Shown here one piece after another: positions 25,907 to 35,213 of a DNA stretch of 64,000 nucleotides. The position numbers and the translations under genes are program-made. Origin of the DNA: Aminobacter ciceronei (GTDB taxonomy: Bacteria > Pseudomonadota > Alphaproteobacteria > Rhizobiales > Rhizobiaceae); assembly GCF_014138625.1 (NCBI RefSeq), contig NZ_JACJHY010000007.1, forward strand, positions 62,001 through 126,000. Direction: 5' to 3'. Below the pieces are notes generated by a model. That model was given only the letters and a program-made list of their open reading frames with translations, was not told the DNA's origin and did not search any database. How positions within the stretch are numbered: the stretch's first letter is position 1; each line of letters begins with the position of its first letter.

Positions 25907-26716
25907 TCAGCCGAGCATCTGTTCAGCCAGGCGTCCGGATTGCCGGTCCTGCGCGCCCATCGGAATGATGGCGCGGCGGGGAAAGTGCAGGATCCTCCAC
26001 AACAGCCGCCGGATTTCGCGGATTGCCTTTTCGGATCGCGTCAGCCGCACTTTCGGTTGGGGCATACGCGGTGACGCCAACCGTTCCGGCTCGAGGTCGC
26101 TCGGCAGCGTGATCGCCTGGTCGGGCAGGAACATTTCCTGGATGCTGATGGCGGGCGACAATTGCCAGCAGGGCGTCTCGTGCCTGGTCATGTCGAAGAG
26201 AAAATCGTCCACCGGGTGGTCGATCCTGCTGGCCTGCGTCACCAATTGCGCGGCCAGGCGCCTGGAGATGGCATAGGCGGCAGCGCCGTTGTGGAAGCTG
26301 TACAGCGGCAGCAGGCGGTGTGTCTTGATCTTGCCGCCGCGCCGGCCGACCAACACGGGATTCAGCGTCGTTTCGAGCTTGATCAGGTCGACGCCTGCAG
26401 GAATCCACGCGTCGTCGCTCAGAAAATCGGCGGCATCCCGGCTGAAATAGACATCGTCTTCGAGCACGACCGCATGTCTGTCGCTGCCTTCGGCAATCCG
26501 TCGCCACACAGCGATATGGCTCATGAAGCAGGCAACCTCGCCCGGCGACCAATTGTGATGATTGCGCAGGACCAGCCGGTTGATGATGTCGTCATCAAGT
26601 GCGGTTTTGTCGATGGCGCTGAAGCGCTCGAAGCCCAGGCCCATCCGGCGGAAGGCCGTGGTCATCCAGGCCAGCCGTCCAGTCTCCCGATCAAGGTTGA
26701 TGACGAAGCACCGCAT
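25907..26716 (-). CDS. Glycosyltransferase family 25 (LPS biosynthesis)
   Basis: 269 residues. The start MRCFVINLDRETGR and the acidic metal motif VVLEDDVYFS are the GT25 signatures; RIDHPVDDFLFD and FLPDQAI follow as in galactosyltransferases of lipooligosaccharide synthesis. A TTG at 26767 overlaps the stop of the sulfatase gene, but the domain begins at the ATG chosen. It is translated right after the sulfatase-fold gene, so both probably decorate the same surface glycan. Confidence 0.88.
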   Translation of the reverse strand: MRCFVINLDRETGRLAWMTTAFRRMGLGFERFSAIDKTALDDDIINRLVLRNHHNWSPGEVACFMSHIAVWRRIAEGSDRHAVVLEDDVYFSRDAADFLSDDAWIPAGVDLIKLETTLNPVLVGRRGGKIKTHRLLPLYSFHNGAAAYAISRRLAAQLVTQASRIDHPVDDFLFDMTRHETPCWQLSPAISIQEMFLPDQAITLPSDLEPERLASPRMPQPKVRLTRSEKAIREIRRLLWRILHFPRRAIIPMGAQDRQSGRLAEQMLG

Positions 26717-26763
26717 CGGATATTTTCCCGCTCGCCTGCTGATCGCAGAACGGTCGGTGCCGG

Positions 26764-28659
26764 TCAATTCGATGCAGATTCTTCAGGCGGGAACACCCGG
26801 TTCTGGCTTTCGAGCCAGTAATACATCCGGACGTAGTTTTGATAGGCCAAGTACTTCGCATCCTCATCTGCCGTCCCTGTCGCCTTCGAAATCCCATGCG
26901 GGCCGATGTAATAATACTCCTCTCCCATCGCGGCCAACGGCACATGGTGCGCGGGCGCTTGCTCAAAAATCGAAAATCCCATGAAGGCGTTCCTGGCGTC
27001 CTGCAACGAAAGCAAGTGCAGCAGCGTGGGGGCGAAGTCGACCGACGTGCGATAGTCGGCGTCGAAGGTCACCGGCAGAGCCAATTCGCTGTGATGAATG
27101 ATCAAAGGGATGCGGTCGACGAAATAGGCTTGGTAGTCGCCCCCCTGCAGGGCCTTTACCACCGCGGGTTCAGGATAGGTCGCATGATCGGCAGTGATGA
27201 TCAGGATCGTATTGTCGGAAAAGCTCGAGCTCTGAAAGTAATCCAGGAATTTTCCAAGCTGCGCATCGAAATTGTGCATCCTGTTCAGCGCGGGGTTATC
27301 ACCGCTGCCATAGGTCACGCCGGCGCTGTCGGAATCCAGGAACGCATGGGTGCCGACATTGTAGGTCGCAACGAAGAACGGCTGCTTGTTGCCGCTTAAG
27401 GCTTGTTTCTCCAGGAAGCCTTTCAGGCCCGAAAATACCTCCGCGTCGGCTGCGTCAGACGTGCCGGAACTGAGTGCTGCGGGTCTGCCACCCAAAAGTT
27501 CAGGGAGCGTCTCTACGGCGTAGACGGTGTCAAAGCCGAGCGATCGCAGCATGGCGTTGAAACTGGCGCCCTGCGGGCTGGAGGACAGAAATGCCGTCTT
27601 GTAGCCTCGGTCCAGCAGGATGTCTGGTATCGTCCGGTAGTTGATGCTGGTGAGCAGCGCTGTGTTGTTTTCCCCTTCGGCTTCCCAGCCGCCGCTTTCG
27701 GCGCCGCCATTCCTCGGATATCCGGAAACCAGCTGTCCCTGGATTCCTCGATAGGTTGCCGCAGTGTGGCTGAAGTAGTTGTAGACAGTCATTGAACGCG
27801 CGGCAAAGCGGTCGATGTTGGGCATCAATCCCTGATGCTTGCCGCCATAGGTTCCCAGAAAGCGGGCAGACAACCCTTCGGCAAAGACCACGATAATGTT
27901 GGGCCTGTCTGACGCCGATTGTGCGGCGCCAAACGACAAAGGGCTGGAATAGGCCTGATCCCGCAACAGAGGGTAGTGCTCGTTGATCGGCAGGCTGATG
28001 CCTTGCCGATCCAGCGTGTCGGCCATGTCAGAGAGGTTGTTGCGGGCCCTGCGCAGATCGCGAAATTTGCGGGCAAGAGATGTGGCCGGAGCCATATCCG
28101 GACGGAGATCGAGGGTTCTTTCGGTGAAGGAAGAGCTGTCGAACATGCCGGCAAAGAGCAGGCAGGCAAGTGTCGCGGCGAAAACGAAGCTCTTTCCGGG
28201 CCGGTGGAGCGCAGCTTGCTTGCGCGCCTTGAGGGCGAACAACGAAAGGCAGATCCAGCTTCCGAAGCCAAGGGCTGCGATGACGAAGAACAGGGGCTTT
28301 GCCGCATACTGGCTGCCGTCGGTGTGGTTTTCCAACGCCAGAACGGAGATGTAGTGCCCCGACAGATAGGCGGAAAATCCCTGCACCAGATAGATCAGCA
28401 TCACCAGCAGGGGCACGGCGAGAGAGACGAACAACGCCGGCAAGGCCACCCAGCCGCTGCGCTGGGCATGCCAGGCAACAAGTCCCAGCACGCAAAAGAA
28501 CGCGAGCTCGATCGCCGGCAGCAAGATTGTGGTGACGTCGACGGTGAATGCCGGATTCCGCTCTCGCAGGGCAATCAGCAGGAGGGCGAGATACAAAACG
28601 TAGATAACCACGAAATAGAGCGCGTAGCTTCGCTTCAAAAGAATATCTGTAAATTTCAT
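26764..28659 (-). CDS. Inner-membrane sulfatase-fold phosphoglycerol/phosphoethanolamine transferase
   Basis: 631 residues. Five hydrophobic segments occupy about 14-165, then a large periplasmic alkaline-phosphatase-superfamily domain begins at NIIVVFAEGLSARFLGTYG. The likely nucleophile Thr lies in HTAATYRGIQG, and the metal ligands include TADHATYPEP. The layout matches LtaS/MdoB and Ept enzymes, which move phosphoglycerol or phosphoethanolamine from lipid to glucan or LPS. The head group cannot be told from sequence. It is paired with GT25. Confidence 0.85.
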   Translation of the reverse strand: MKFTDILLKRSYALYFVVIYVLYLALLLIALRERNPAFTVDVTTILLPAIELAFFCVLGLVAWHAQRSGWVALPALFVSLAVPLLVMLIYLVQGFSAYLSGHYISVLALENHTDGSQYAAKPLFFVIAALGFGSWICLSLFALKARKQAALHRPGKSFVFAATLACLLFAGMFDSSSFTERTLDLRPDMAPATSLARKFRDLRRARNNLSDMADTLDRQGISLPINEHYPLLRDQAYSSPLSFGAAQSASDRPNIIVVFAEGLSARFLGTYGGKHQGLMPNIDRFAARSMTVYNYFSHTAATYRGIQGQLVSGYPRNGGAESGGWEAEGENNTALLTSINYRTIPDILLDRGYKTAFLSSSPQGASFNAMLRSLGFDTVYAVETLPELLGGRPAALSSGTSDAADAEVFSGLKGFLEKQALSGNKQPFFVATYNVGTHAFLDSDSAGVTYGSGDNPALNRMHNFDAQLGKFLDYFQSSSFSDNTILIITADHATYPEPAVVKALQGGDYQAYFVDRIPLIIHHSELALPVTFDADYRTSVDFAPTLLHLLSLQDARNAFMGFSIFEQAPAHHVPLAAMGEEYYYIGPHGISKATGTADEDAKYLAYQNYVRMYYWLESQNRVFPPEESASN

Positions 28660-29112
28660 CTGCAGGTCGTCTGGAAAATAACATCAAAAAGCAGAGTCTC
28701 TCAGGTTATTCGAATCGCGCGTGGCAATGTATTGGCCGGTCTCGATGTTTAGTCCAGGTAGTTGAATTGGTTACCGTCGCACGGCAAATGACACGAATAT
28801 CGTAACGGCGAAACGACGAATTCTGGTCCCATCTTGCCGGAGACTGCGTTTGTCTCCTGATCGGGGCAGGTAGCGTAGTGTTCGTCGCCAGTGATCCGGG
28901 ACGTGTAAGGGAGAGCGGCATTGCCGTTGTTCGGTTATGTATTCGGATATCGAATTGTGATTTGGCGTTCTGAATTGGAGTAAAGATGTAGTGGAAAATA
29001 TTCTTATGCGTATTACGTGATGTTATTTGAAAATTATGTGACAATATAGTCTTGTGGTAATCTGCTGTACCTAAGGTGCCGGCAAGGGTTCGCTGTGTGT
29101 CTGGAGGAATGC
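28660..29112. other. AT-rich divergent intergenic region
   Basis: About 450 bp between the sulfatase and lipoprotein genes, visibly richer in A and T than the rest, most of all at 28920-29060. No credible open frame, tRNA or strong hairpin was found. It probably holds both promoters; the AT-rich core could bind a silencing or bending protein. Confidence 0.5.
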
Positions 29113-29349
29113 ATGCCTTCTGTACTGAAGATTGTTCTCGTCCTTGCGTCACTTATGCTGTTGACGGCCTGCCAGACCGATAGGCGGCGGTGCGAAACCG
29201 AAACGGGCGGCGCTGCCACCTATCGAAAGAGCGATAACTGCGGGCGTGCGGCAAAGCCAGCTGAAGGCAGCGATCGGCCGGAGAGGCAGGTCAGGGAAAA
29301 GCCTGTGACGCCGACTGAGCCCGAACCAGAGGGGCCGGTTTTTCCATAG
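29113..29349 (+). CDS. Small lipoprotein
   Basis: 78 residues. A short basic start and hydrophobic core end in the lipobox LTAC, so Cys20 should be lipidated. The mature part is about 59 residues, charged, with Arg/Lys/Glu and a Pro-Glu rich end; two further Cys are present. GGAGG at 29103-29107 sets the start. No family recognised. Likely an inner- or outer-membrane anchored periplasmic peptide. Confidence 0.7.
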   Translation: MPSVLKIVLVLASLMLLTACQTDRRRCETETGGAATYRKSDNCGRAAKPAEGSDRPERQVREKPVTPTEPEPEGPVFP

Positions 29350-29647
29350 CGCCAGCTTGGTTCAGGCTCCCAGTCCGCCAGGCGCGGCGGCGGCCAGGCT
29401 CGACGGCACGCTCAACTGAATCGTCCGCCTGATCATCGACCGCCTTCACGTGGTAAGTGTAACCGCGTGCGGTCCCTCTCGCACTTGCAGCCGGCCAGAA
29501 CACATCATGTTCGATCAACACGCGGGACGGCCGTGCTGGCAATCGCCAGGGTAGCTTGACCTTCGGTCGCCAGATGATCGTATGGCCCTCGGCCAACAGC
29601 ACGTTTTCAGCCAGCGGCTCGGGTCACACTTCCCAATCTTCGCTCAT
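29291..29647 (-). pseudogene. Small conserved-looking gene interrupted by an in-frame TGA at codon 8
   Basis: An ATG at 29647 is preceded by AAGGAG at ideal spacing, but codon 8 (29624-29626) is TGA. The same frame then stays open for about 110 codons. It includes the basic, Trp-containing segments TIIWRPKVKLPWRLPARPS and VLIEHDVFWPAASARG. A GTG at 29602 could restart translation without a ribosome site. The 3' end overlaps the lipoprotein gene on the other strand. Either a recent nonsense mutation, a sequence error, or a gene truncated to the GTG start. Confidence 0.45.
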
Positions 29648-29785
29648 GACATCTCCTTGCGCGTCGACAGATCTGCGGAAGGAGAACGGGCCATATCAAT
29701 TCGATGCCAGAATCGTACACGTTCCGGCATCGTTTGGCATGACTGTGCGTATTGCTTGGAGACGGCTGCGGAGGGGCCAAGGTAA

Positions 29786-29860
29786 TGGTGGGCGATATAG
29801 GGATTGAACCTATGACCCCACCCGTGTGAAGGGTGTGCTCTCCCGCTGAGCTAATCGCCC
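29786..29860 (-). tRNA. tRNA-Val (anticodon CAC)
   Basis: A full cloverleaf reads on the minus strand. The 7-bp acceptor pairs GGGCGAT with ATCGCCC, followed by A and an encoded CCA. The D arm is GCTCAGCGGGAGAGC. The anticodon stem CACCC/GGGTG encloses loop TTCACAC, giving CAC, and the T arm contains TTCAATC. It decodes GUG. It is 65 bp downstream of the gph stop on the map and transcribed in the same direction. Confidence 0.97.
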
Positions 29861-29927
29861 GTCCGAGGCCCGAGAGCCGAACGTGACGGCGATATAGGGG
29901 AGGGGTGGGAGTGGTGTCAAGGCGGCT

Positions 29928-30611
29928 TTAGCGACTTGCCGCCTCTATCAGCTTCTGGGCCATGCCAAGCGTCAGTTCGTCGTAGTGCGAGATGACCACC
30001 GACGGCTCATATTCGCTGACATGACGGTCGGTGTAGCCGAAATCGACGGCAACCACAGGAATGCCGGCGGCCTTTGCCGTGTCGATGTCGGTGACCGAAT
30101 CGCCGACCATGACGGCGCGGGACGCGTCGCCGCCGGCCTTGGCGATGGTTTCGGTAAGGTGCCGCGGATCGGGCTTGCGGATGCCGAAGGTTTCCGGGCC
30201 GGTGATGGCGGCGAAACGATCGGACAGGCCGAGCGCCTGGATGAGCCCCTTGGCAAGGTTTTCGTACTTGTTCGTGCAGACGGCGAGCAGGTAGCCGGCA
30301 TCAGTGAAGCGGTCCATCGCGGCGACCACGCCGGGATAAGGCAGCGAGCGACCCGGAATATTGACCGTGTAGTGATCGAGGAAGATGTCGTGCAGGCGGT
30401 CGTGCTCCACGCTGGCCAGCTGCTTTTGCTGGGCGTTGTAGGCGCGCTCGATCATGATGCGGCCGCCCTGGCCGACGAAGCGGCGGAACGCCCGGTCGTC
30501 GACTTCGGCGAGGCCGCCGGCGACGAGCGTGTGATTCAGGCTGTCCAAAAGGTCGGGGGCGGTGTCGACGAGCGTCCCGTCGAGGTCGAAAACGATGATC
30601 GGCTTGGACAT
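29928..30611 (-). CDS. gph: Phosphoglycolate phosphatase (HAD family)
   Basis: 227-residue HAD phosphatase. Motif I is [14 protein letters not shown], motif II lies in LLAVCTNK, and motif III is [16 protein letters not shown]. The helical cap between 15 and 90 includes [13 protein letters not shown]. It clears 2-phosphoglycolate formed by DNA repair or oxygenation. The ATG at 30611 follows the intergenic region shared with divergent rpiA. Confidence 0.9.
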   Translation of the reverse strand: MSKPIIVFDLDGTLVDTAPDLLDSLNHTLVAGGLAEVDDRAFRRFVGQGGRIMIERAYNAQQKQLASVEHDRLHDIFLDHYTVNIPGRSLPYPGVVAAMDRFTDAGYLLAVCTNKYENLAKGLIQALGLSDRFAAITGPETFGIRKPDPRHLTETIAKAGGDASRAVMVGDSVTDIDTAKAAGIPVVAVDFGYTDRHVSEYEPSVVISHYDELTLGMAQKLIEAASR

Positions 30612-30756
30612 GGCTCCGCCTTTTGTGGAGTTGTGCGTTGCAAGAGGCGATAGCCTTGGACCCGGCAGGACGCAAGCCCGGGCCATAAAGCCTTTGACCC
30701 AACGGGCAAAAATGCTAGGAGCCAAGCCTGATATTCGAGGATTTTGCGAACAAGTC

Positions 30757-31455
30757 ATGGATGCCAAGGCTTTGAAGATCGAGGCGGCGCGCGCCGCCTT
30801 GGGGTATGTCGAGAGCGGAATGCGCCTTGGCATAGGTACCGGTTCGACGGCCGAGGAGTTCGTCAGGCTGCTGGCCGAGAAGGTAGCTGACGGCATGCAG
30901 ATCATCGGCGTGCCGACGTCTGAACGCACCGCAACCCTTTGCCGCGAGCTGTCGGTTCCGCTGTCGACGCTCGACGAGACGCCTGAGCTCGACCTCACCA
31001 TCGACGGTGCCGACGAGATCGATCCGCAGCTGACGCTGGTCAAGGGCGGCGGCGGCGCGCTGCTGCGCGAGAAGATCGTGGCCGCGGCGTCGACGCGCAT
31101 GGTCGTCATCGCCGACCAGACCAAGCTCGTCGACACGCTGGGGCGCTTCCCGCTGCCGATCGAGGTCAATCCGTTCGGCCTCAAGGCGACGGAGATCGCC
31201 ATCGCGAAAGCTGCGGAAAAGCTCGGGCTTTCGGGGCCTTTGGTGCTGCGCAAAGTCGGCGGCGAGACCTTCGTAACCGACGGTGGACATTTCATTATCG
31301 ATGCATCTTTTGGCCGCATTCCAGATACAAGAGCGCTTTCGGATGCCCTGCACGCCATTCCTGGCGTCGTGGAGCACGGTCTCTTTCTGGGGCTGGCCAC
31401 CGTTGCCGTCATCGCCGGCTCGGACGGGGTCAGAACCGTTCATCCGGTACGCTAA
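30757..31455 (+). CDS. rpiA: Ribose-5-phosphate isomerase A
   Basis: 232-residue RpiA interconverts ribose 5-phosphate and ribulose 5-phosphate. [11 protein letters not shown] binds phosphate, [10 protein letters not shown] holds the catalytic acids, and [14 protein letters not shown] the catalytic Glu. Length is normal. The open frame extends upstream past 30562, but homology begins at [12 protein letters not shown]. The DUF2059 gene follows 18 bp later and gor after a terminator. Confidence 0.95.
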   Translation: MDAKALKIEAARAALGYVESGMRLGIGTGSTAEEFVRLLAEKVADGMQIIGVPTSERTATLCRELSVPLSTLDETPELDLTIDGADEIDPQLTLVKGGGGALLREKIVAAASTRMVVIADQTKLVDTLGRFPLPIEVNPFGLKATEIAIAKAAEKLGLSGPLVLRKVGGETFVTDGGHFIIDASFGRIPDTRALSDALHAIPGVVEHGLFLGLATVAVIAGSDGVRTVHPVR

Positions 31456-31473
31456 ACAGGAGTTCTATTCATC

Positions 31474-32031
31474 ATGATTTCGATAAACCGGCTTCGCCGC
31501 TTCTCCGTCATGGTGGCGGCTTCGGCATTCGCGGCCGTCGCATTCTCGGCCCAGGCGCAGGAAATCAGCGAATCCCACCTCAAGGCGGCACATGCTGCGA
31601 TCGCTTCGATCCACGCGACCGACTCTTTCGATTCGATCCTGCCGCAGGCAGCCGCGGCACTTAAGCAGCAGCTGATCCAGCAGAATCCCGATATGCAGGA
31701 AGTGATCACCCAGACCGTCGACGAAAAGACGCTGGCGCTGGCCGCCCGCCGTGCCGATCTCGAAAAGGAATCGGCGCTCGCCTACGCAAAGTCGTTCTCC
31801 GAACAGAACCTCAACGACATTGCTGCTTTCTACAATTCGGAAGCCGGCAAGGAGCTGATCGAGAACGGCCCGATCGCCTCGCGCGAATTGGTCAAGGCTG
31901 CCGAGATCTGGCAGAACGGCATCGCGCGCGATCTCGCCGAGCAGGTGGGTGAGCAGCTCAAGGCAGTCATCGGCACCAAGGCTCCGGCCGAGGGTGCTGC
32001 GCCCGCAGCCCCGGCAGCACCGGCGAACTGA
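31474..32031 (+). CDS. Exported DUF2059 protein
   Basis: 185 residues with a Sec signal peptide (cleavage after AQAQ) and a helical DUF2059 domain. The signature SFSEQNLNDIAAFYNSEAGKEL is present at about 108-129. The C-terminus is an Ala-Pro rich tail. The family is common in the periplasm of alphaproteobacteria and has no known function. It follows rpiA closely and is ended by a strong terminator. Confidence 0.88.
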   Translation: MISINRLRRFSVMVAASAFAAVAFSAQAQEISESHLKAAHAAIASIHATDSFDSILPQAAAALKQQLIQQNPDMQEVITQTVDEKTLALAARRADLEKESALAYAKSFSEQNLNDIAAFYNSEAGKELIENGPIASRELVKAAEIWQNGIARDLAEQVGEQLKAVIGTKAPAEGAAPAAPAAPAN

Positions 32032-32057
32032 TCAGCCGCGACCATCGGTCACGATGC

Positions 32058-32088
32058 AAAAGCCCGGCATTCGCCGGGCTTTTCTTTT
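32058..32088 (+). terminator. Rho-independent terminator after rpiA-DUF2059
   Basis: Stem GCCCGGC/GCCGGGC with a four-base loop, A-run before and TTTTCTTTT after. Confidence 0.9.
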
Positions 32089-32208
32089 GATGTCTCTGCC
32101 ACTACCTGTGACCGCATCACAGGCGCATCCCGTGCGGTGCGCAGTTTCAAGGACTTAGAAGAGCGGCGCGCGTCGTTGGCGTACTGCTCTCCCGCAGGAA
32201 GGACACCC

Positions 32209-33603
32209 ATGGCCCAGTACGACTACGATCTTTTCGTCATCGGTGGCGGCTCGGGCGGTGTGCGTGCGGCACGTGTTGCGGCCGCTCTCGGCAAGCGCGT
32301 CGCACTTGCCGAAGAGTTCCGTTTCGGCGGCACTTGTGTCATCAGGGGCTGCGTGCCCAAGAAGCTCTATGTCTACGCCTCGCAGTTTCCCGAGCATTTC
32401 GAAGATGCTGCCGGTTACGGCTGGACGGTCGGCGAGGCCAAGTTCGACTGGAAGGCGCTTGTAGCCAACAAGGAGCGCGAGATTTCGCGGCTCGAGGCGA
32501 TCTACAAGCGCAATGTCGAAGGTTCCGGCGGCGAGACGATCCATTCGCGTGCCGAACTCGTCGACAGCCACACGATCCGGATCGTCGATGAAAACCGCAC
32601 CGTCACCGCCGATCAGATCCTGATCGCAACCGGCGGACGGGCTGCGGTGCATCCCGCACTGCCGGGGCATGAGCACTGCATCTATTCGAACGAAGTGTTC
32701 GACCTCCCCGAACTGCCCAAGGCGATCATGATCGAGGGCGGCGGCTATATCGCTGTCGAATTTGCCAACATCTTCCATGGCCTCGGTGTCGACACCACGC
32801 TGGTTTATCGCGGCAAGGAAATCCTCAGCCGCTTCGACATGGACCTGCGCCGCACCTTGCACGAGACGATGGAGCAGAAGGGCATCAAGATCTTGCTGCA
32901 TTCGGTTTCGCAGGACGTCAGCAAGCGCGGCGATGGCCGTCTCGACGTCACACTGAACACCGGCCAGATGCTCACCGTCGACCAGGTTCTGCTCGCGATC
33001 GGCCGCACACCCAACACCGAGAACCTCGGCCTCGAGGCCGCCGGCGTTGAGATGGACAAGCAGGGCGCGATCGTCGTCGACCGGTATTCGCGCACCAGCG
33101 CCGACAACATCTGGGCCGTCGGCGACGTCACCAATCGCGTCCAGCTGACCCCTGTCGCCATCCATGAGGCAATGTGCTTCGTCGAAACGGCGTTCAAGGA
33201 CAATCCGACTGAGCCGGACCACGATTGCATCCCGACAGCTGTGTTCTCGCAGCCCGAGATTGGCACCGTCGGTCTCTCCGAGGAAGACGCCGCCAAGCGG
33301 TTCAGGCATCTGGAGATCTATCGCACCAGCTTCCGGCCGATGCGCCACACGCTGTCGGGCAGGCAGGAAAAGATGCTGATGAAGCTGGTCGTCGACGGCG
33401 ACACGCGGCTTGTCCTGGGCGCTCACGTGCTCGGCCCCGACGCCGGAGAGATGGCGCAGCTACTCGGCATTACGCTCAAGGCAGGGCTCACCAAGGACGA
33501 CTTCGATCGCACCATGGCCGTGCATCCGACGGCTGCTGAAGAGCTGGTGACGATGTACAAGCCGACCTATCTGGTGAAGGACGGCGTCCGCGTCGACAAC
33601 TGA
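32209..33603 (+). CDS. gor: Glutathione-disulfide reductase
   Basis: 464-residue flavoprotein that reduces GSSG with NADPH. FAD-binding GGGSGGVRAARVA, redox-active pair in GGTCVIRGCVPKKL, NAD(P)-binding GGGYIAVEFANIFHGLG and the C-terminal active-site His-Glu in HPTAAEE are all present. AGGAAGG before the ATG at 32209 sets the start. It is separated from DUF2059 by a terminator and so has its own promoter within 32089-32200. Confidence 0.95.
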   Translation: MAQYDYDLFVIGGGSGGVRAARVAAALGKRVALAEEFRFGGTCVIRGCVPKKLYVYASQFPEHFEDAAGYGWTVGEAKFDWKALVANKEREISRLEAIYKRNVEGSGGETIHSRAELVDSHTIRIVDENRTVTADQILIATGGRAAVHPALPGHEHCIYSNEVFDLPELPKAIMIEGGGYIAVEFANIFHGLGVDTTLVYRGKEILSRFDMDLRRTLHETMEQKGIKILLHSVSQDVSKRGDGRLDVTLNTGQMLTVDQVLLAIGRTPNTENLGLEAAGVEMDKQGAIVVDRYSRTSADNIWAVGDVTNRVQLTPVAIHEAMCFVETAFKDNPTEPDHDCIPTAVFSQPEIGTVGLSEEDAAKRFRHLEIYRTSFRPMRHTLSGRQEKMLMKLVVDGDTRLVLGAHVLGPDAGEMAQLLGITLKAGLTKDDFDRTMAVHPTAAEELVTMYKPTYLVKDGVRVDN

Positions 33604-33760
33604 CGTGGTCGCCTCTCGGACCTGCCGCAGGGAAACGTTCGATCTCGGACGTGTTCCGGGGTAGATTAGGGGCTCCTCATCGTGTAAAGAGCCGCGTTCC
33701 CGCAATGGCGGGTTGTGGCGCGGGTGAGGTGCCCGTTAGCGAACTTTATTAGGTGCGAAC

Positions 33761-35134
33761 ATGACGAAATGGTCCCCGAATTCCTGGAGAAGCATGCCGA
33801 TCCAGCAGGTCCCGGCTTATCCGGACGCTGCGGCGCTCGTGGAAACGGAAGCTCGTCTCGCATCTTTTCCCCCCTTGGTTTTTGCAGGTGAGGCGCGCAA
33901 GCTGAAGAAACAGCTTGCTGCCGTTGCCAATGGCGAAGCCTTCCTGCTCCAGGGCGGCGACTGTGCCGAGAGCTTCGCCGAACACGGTGCCGACAACATC
34001 CGCGACTTCTTCCGCGTCTTCCTGCAAATGTCGGTCGTGCTGACCTTCGCCGGCGCGCAGCCGGTGGTGAAGGTCGGCCGCATCGCCGGCCAGTTCGCCA
34101 AGCCGCGTTCGTCCGACAACGAGACCAAGGGCGACGTGACGCTGCCGAGCTACCGCGGCGACATCATCAATGGCCCGGCTTTCGACGAGAAGTCGCGCAT
34201 TCCCGATCCGGCGCGCCAGGAGATGGCCTACCGCCAGTCGGCGGCGACGCTGAACCTTCTGCGCGCCTTCGCCCAGGGCGGCTATGCCAGCCTGGAGAAC
34301 GTGCACAAGTGGATGCTCGGGTTCGTCTCCAACAGTCCGCAGGGCGAGCGCTACGAAGCGCTGGCCAACCGCATCACCGAGACGATGGACTTCATGAAGG
34401 CCGTCGGCATCACCTCGGAGACCAACTACGCGCTGCGTGAGACCGACTTCTACACCAGCCATGAAGCCCTGCTGCTCGGCTACGAGCAGGCGCTGACCCG
34501 CGTCGACTCGACCTCGGGCGACTGGTATGCCACCTCGGGCCACATGATCTGGATCGGCGACCGTACGCGCCAGGTCGACCACGCGCATGTCGAGTATTGC
34601 CGCGGCGTGAAGAACCCGCTCGGCCTCAAATGCGGCCCGTCGATTACGCCTGACAACCTGCTCAAGCTGATCGACCTGCTCAACCCGGAGAACGAGGCAG
34701 GCCGCCTGACGCTGATCGCACGCTTCGGCCACGACAAGGTCGATGAGCACCTGCCGAAGCTGATCCGCGCCGTCGAAAAGGAAGGCCGCAAGGTCGTCTG
34801 GTCGTGCGATCCGATGCACGGCAACACGATCACCGCTGCCGGCTACAAGACGCGTCCATTCGACCGCATCCTGAGCGAAGTGCAGAGCTTCTTCGACATC
34901 CACCGCTCAGAGGGCACGCACCCGGGCGGCATCCATGTCGAGATGACCGGAAACAACGTCACCGAATGCACCGGTGGCGCCCGTGCCATCACGGCCGAGG
35001 AACTGCAGGACCGCTACCATACCCATTGCGACCCGCGCCTCAATGCCGACCAGGCGATCGAGCTCGCTTTCCTCGTGTCGGAACTGCTCCGCAAGAGCGC
35101 ACCGACTCCAGTGAAGAAAGCCGTCAACGCCTGA
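33761..35134 (+). CDS. aroG: Class II 3-deoxy-7-phosphoheptulonate synthase
   Basis: 457-residue plant-type DAHP synthase, first step of the shikimate pathway (phosphoenolpyruvate plus erythrose 4-phosphate). Class II marks: [23 protein letters not shown], and the metal/substrate block [11 protein letters not shown], then [11 protein letters not shown]. The 157-base leader contains two small hairpins (33671-33693 and 33699-33712) that could matter for control. The gene ends in a strong terminator shared with the convergent GGDEF gene. Confidence 0.95.
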   Translation: MTKWSPNSWRSMPIQQVPAYPDAAALVETEARLASFPPLVFAGEARKLKKQLAAVANGEAFLLQGGDCAESFAEHGADNIRDFFRVFLQMSVVLTFAGAQPVVKVGRIAGQFAKPRSSDNETKGDVTLPSYRGDIINGPAFDEKSRIPDPARQEMAYRQSAATLNLLRAFAQGGYASLENVHKWMLGFVSNSPQGERYEALANRITETMDFMKAVGITSETNYALRETDFYTSHEALLLGYEQALTRVDSTSGDWYATSGHMIWIGDRTRQVDHAHVEYCRGVKNPLGLKCGPSITPDNLLKLIDLLNPENEAGRLTLIARFGHDKVDEHLPKLIRAVEKEGRKVVWSCDPMHGNTITAAGYKTRPFDRILSEVQSFFDIHRSEGTHPGGIHVEMTGNNVTECTGGARAITAEELQDRYHTHCDPRLNADQAIELAFLVSELLRKSAPTPVKKAVNA

Positions 35135-35160
35135 TCGCCAAAACGCGGTTGCAGAATCGA

Positions 35161-35191
35161 AAAGGCGCCGGTCTGACCGGCGCCTTTTTCA
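35161..35191 (+). terminator. Rho-independent terminator after aroG
   Basis: Perfect 12-bp stem AAAGGCGCCGGT/ACCGGCGCCTTT with a three-base loop and further T residues; the A-run makes it usable in both directions, so it can also end the GGDEF transcript. Confidence 0.92.
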
Positions 35192-35213
35192 TTTGAACGG
35201 ATGGCGATGCGCC

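Noticed and set aside
29624-29626. Selenocysteine or other recoding at the in-frame TGA
   Set aside because: No SECIS-like hairpin follows and no sel genes are in the window; nonsense mutation is simpler.
33749-34903. Long minus-strand open frame across aroG
   Set aside because: Antisense shadow; the plus strand encodes a full class II DAHP synthase.
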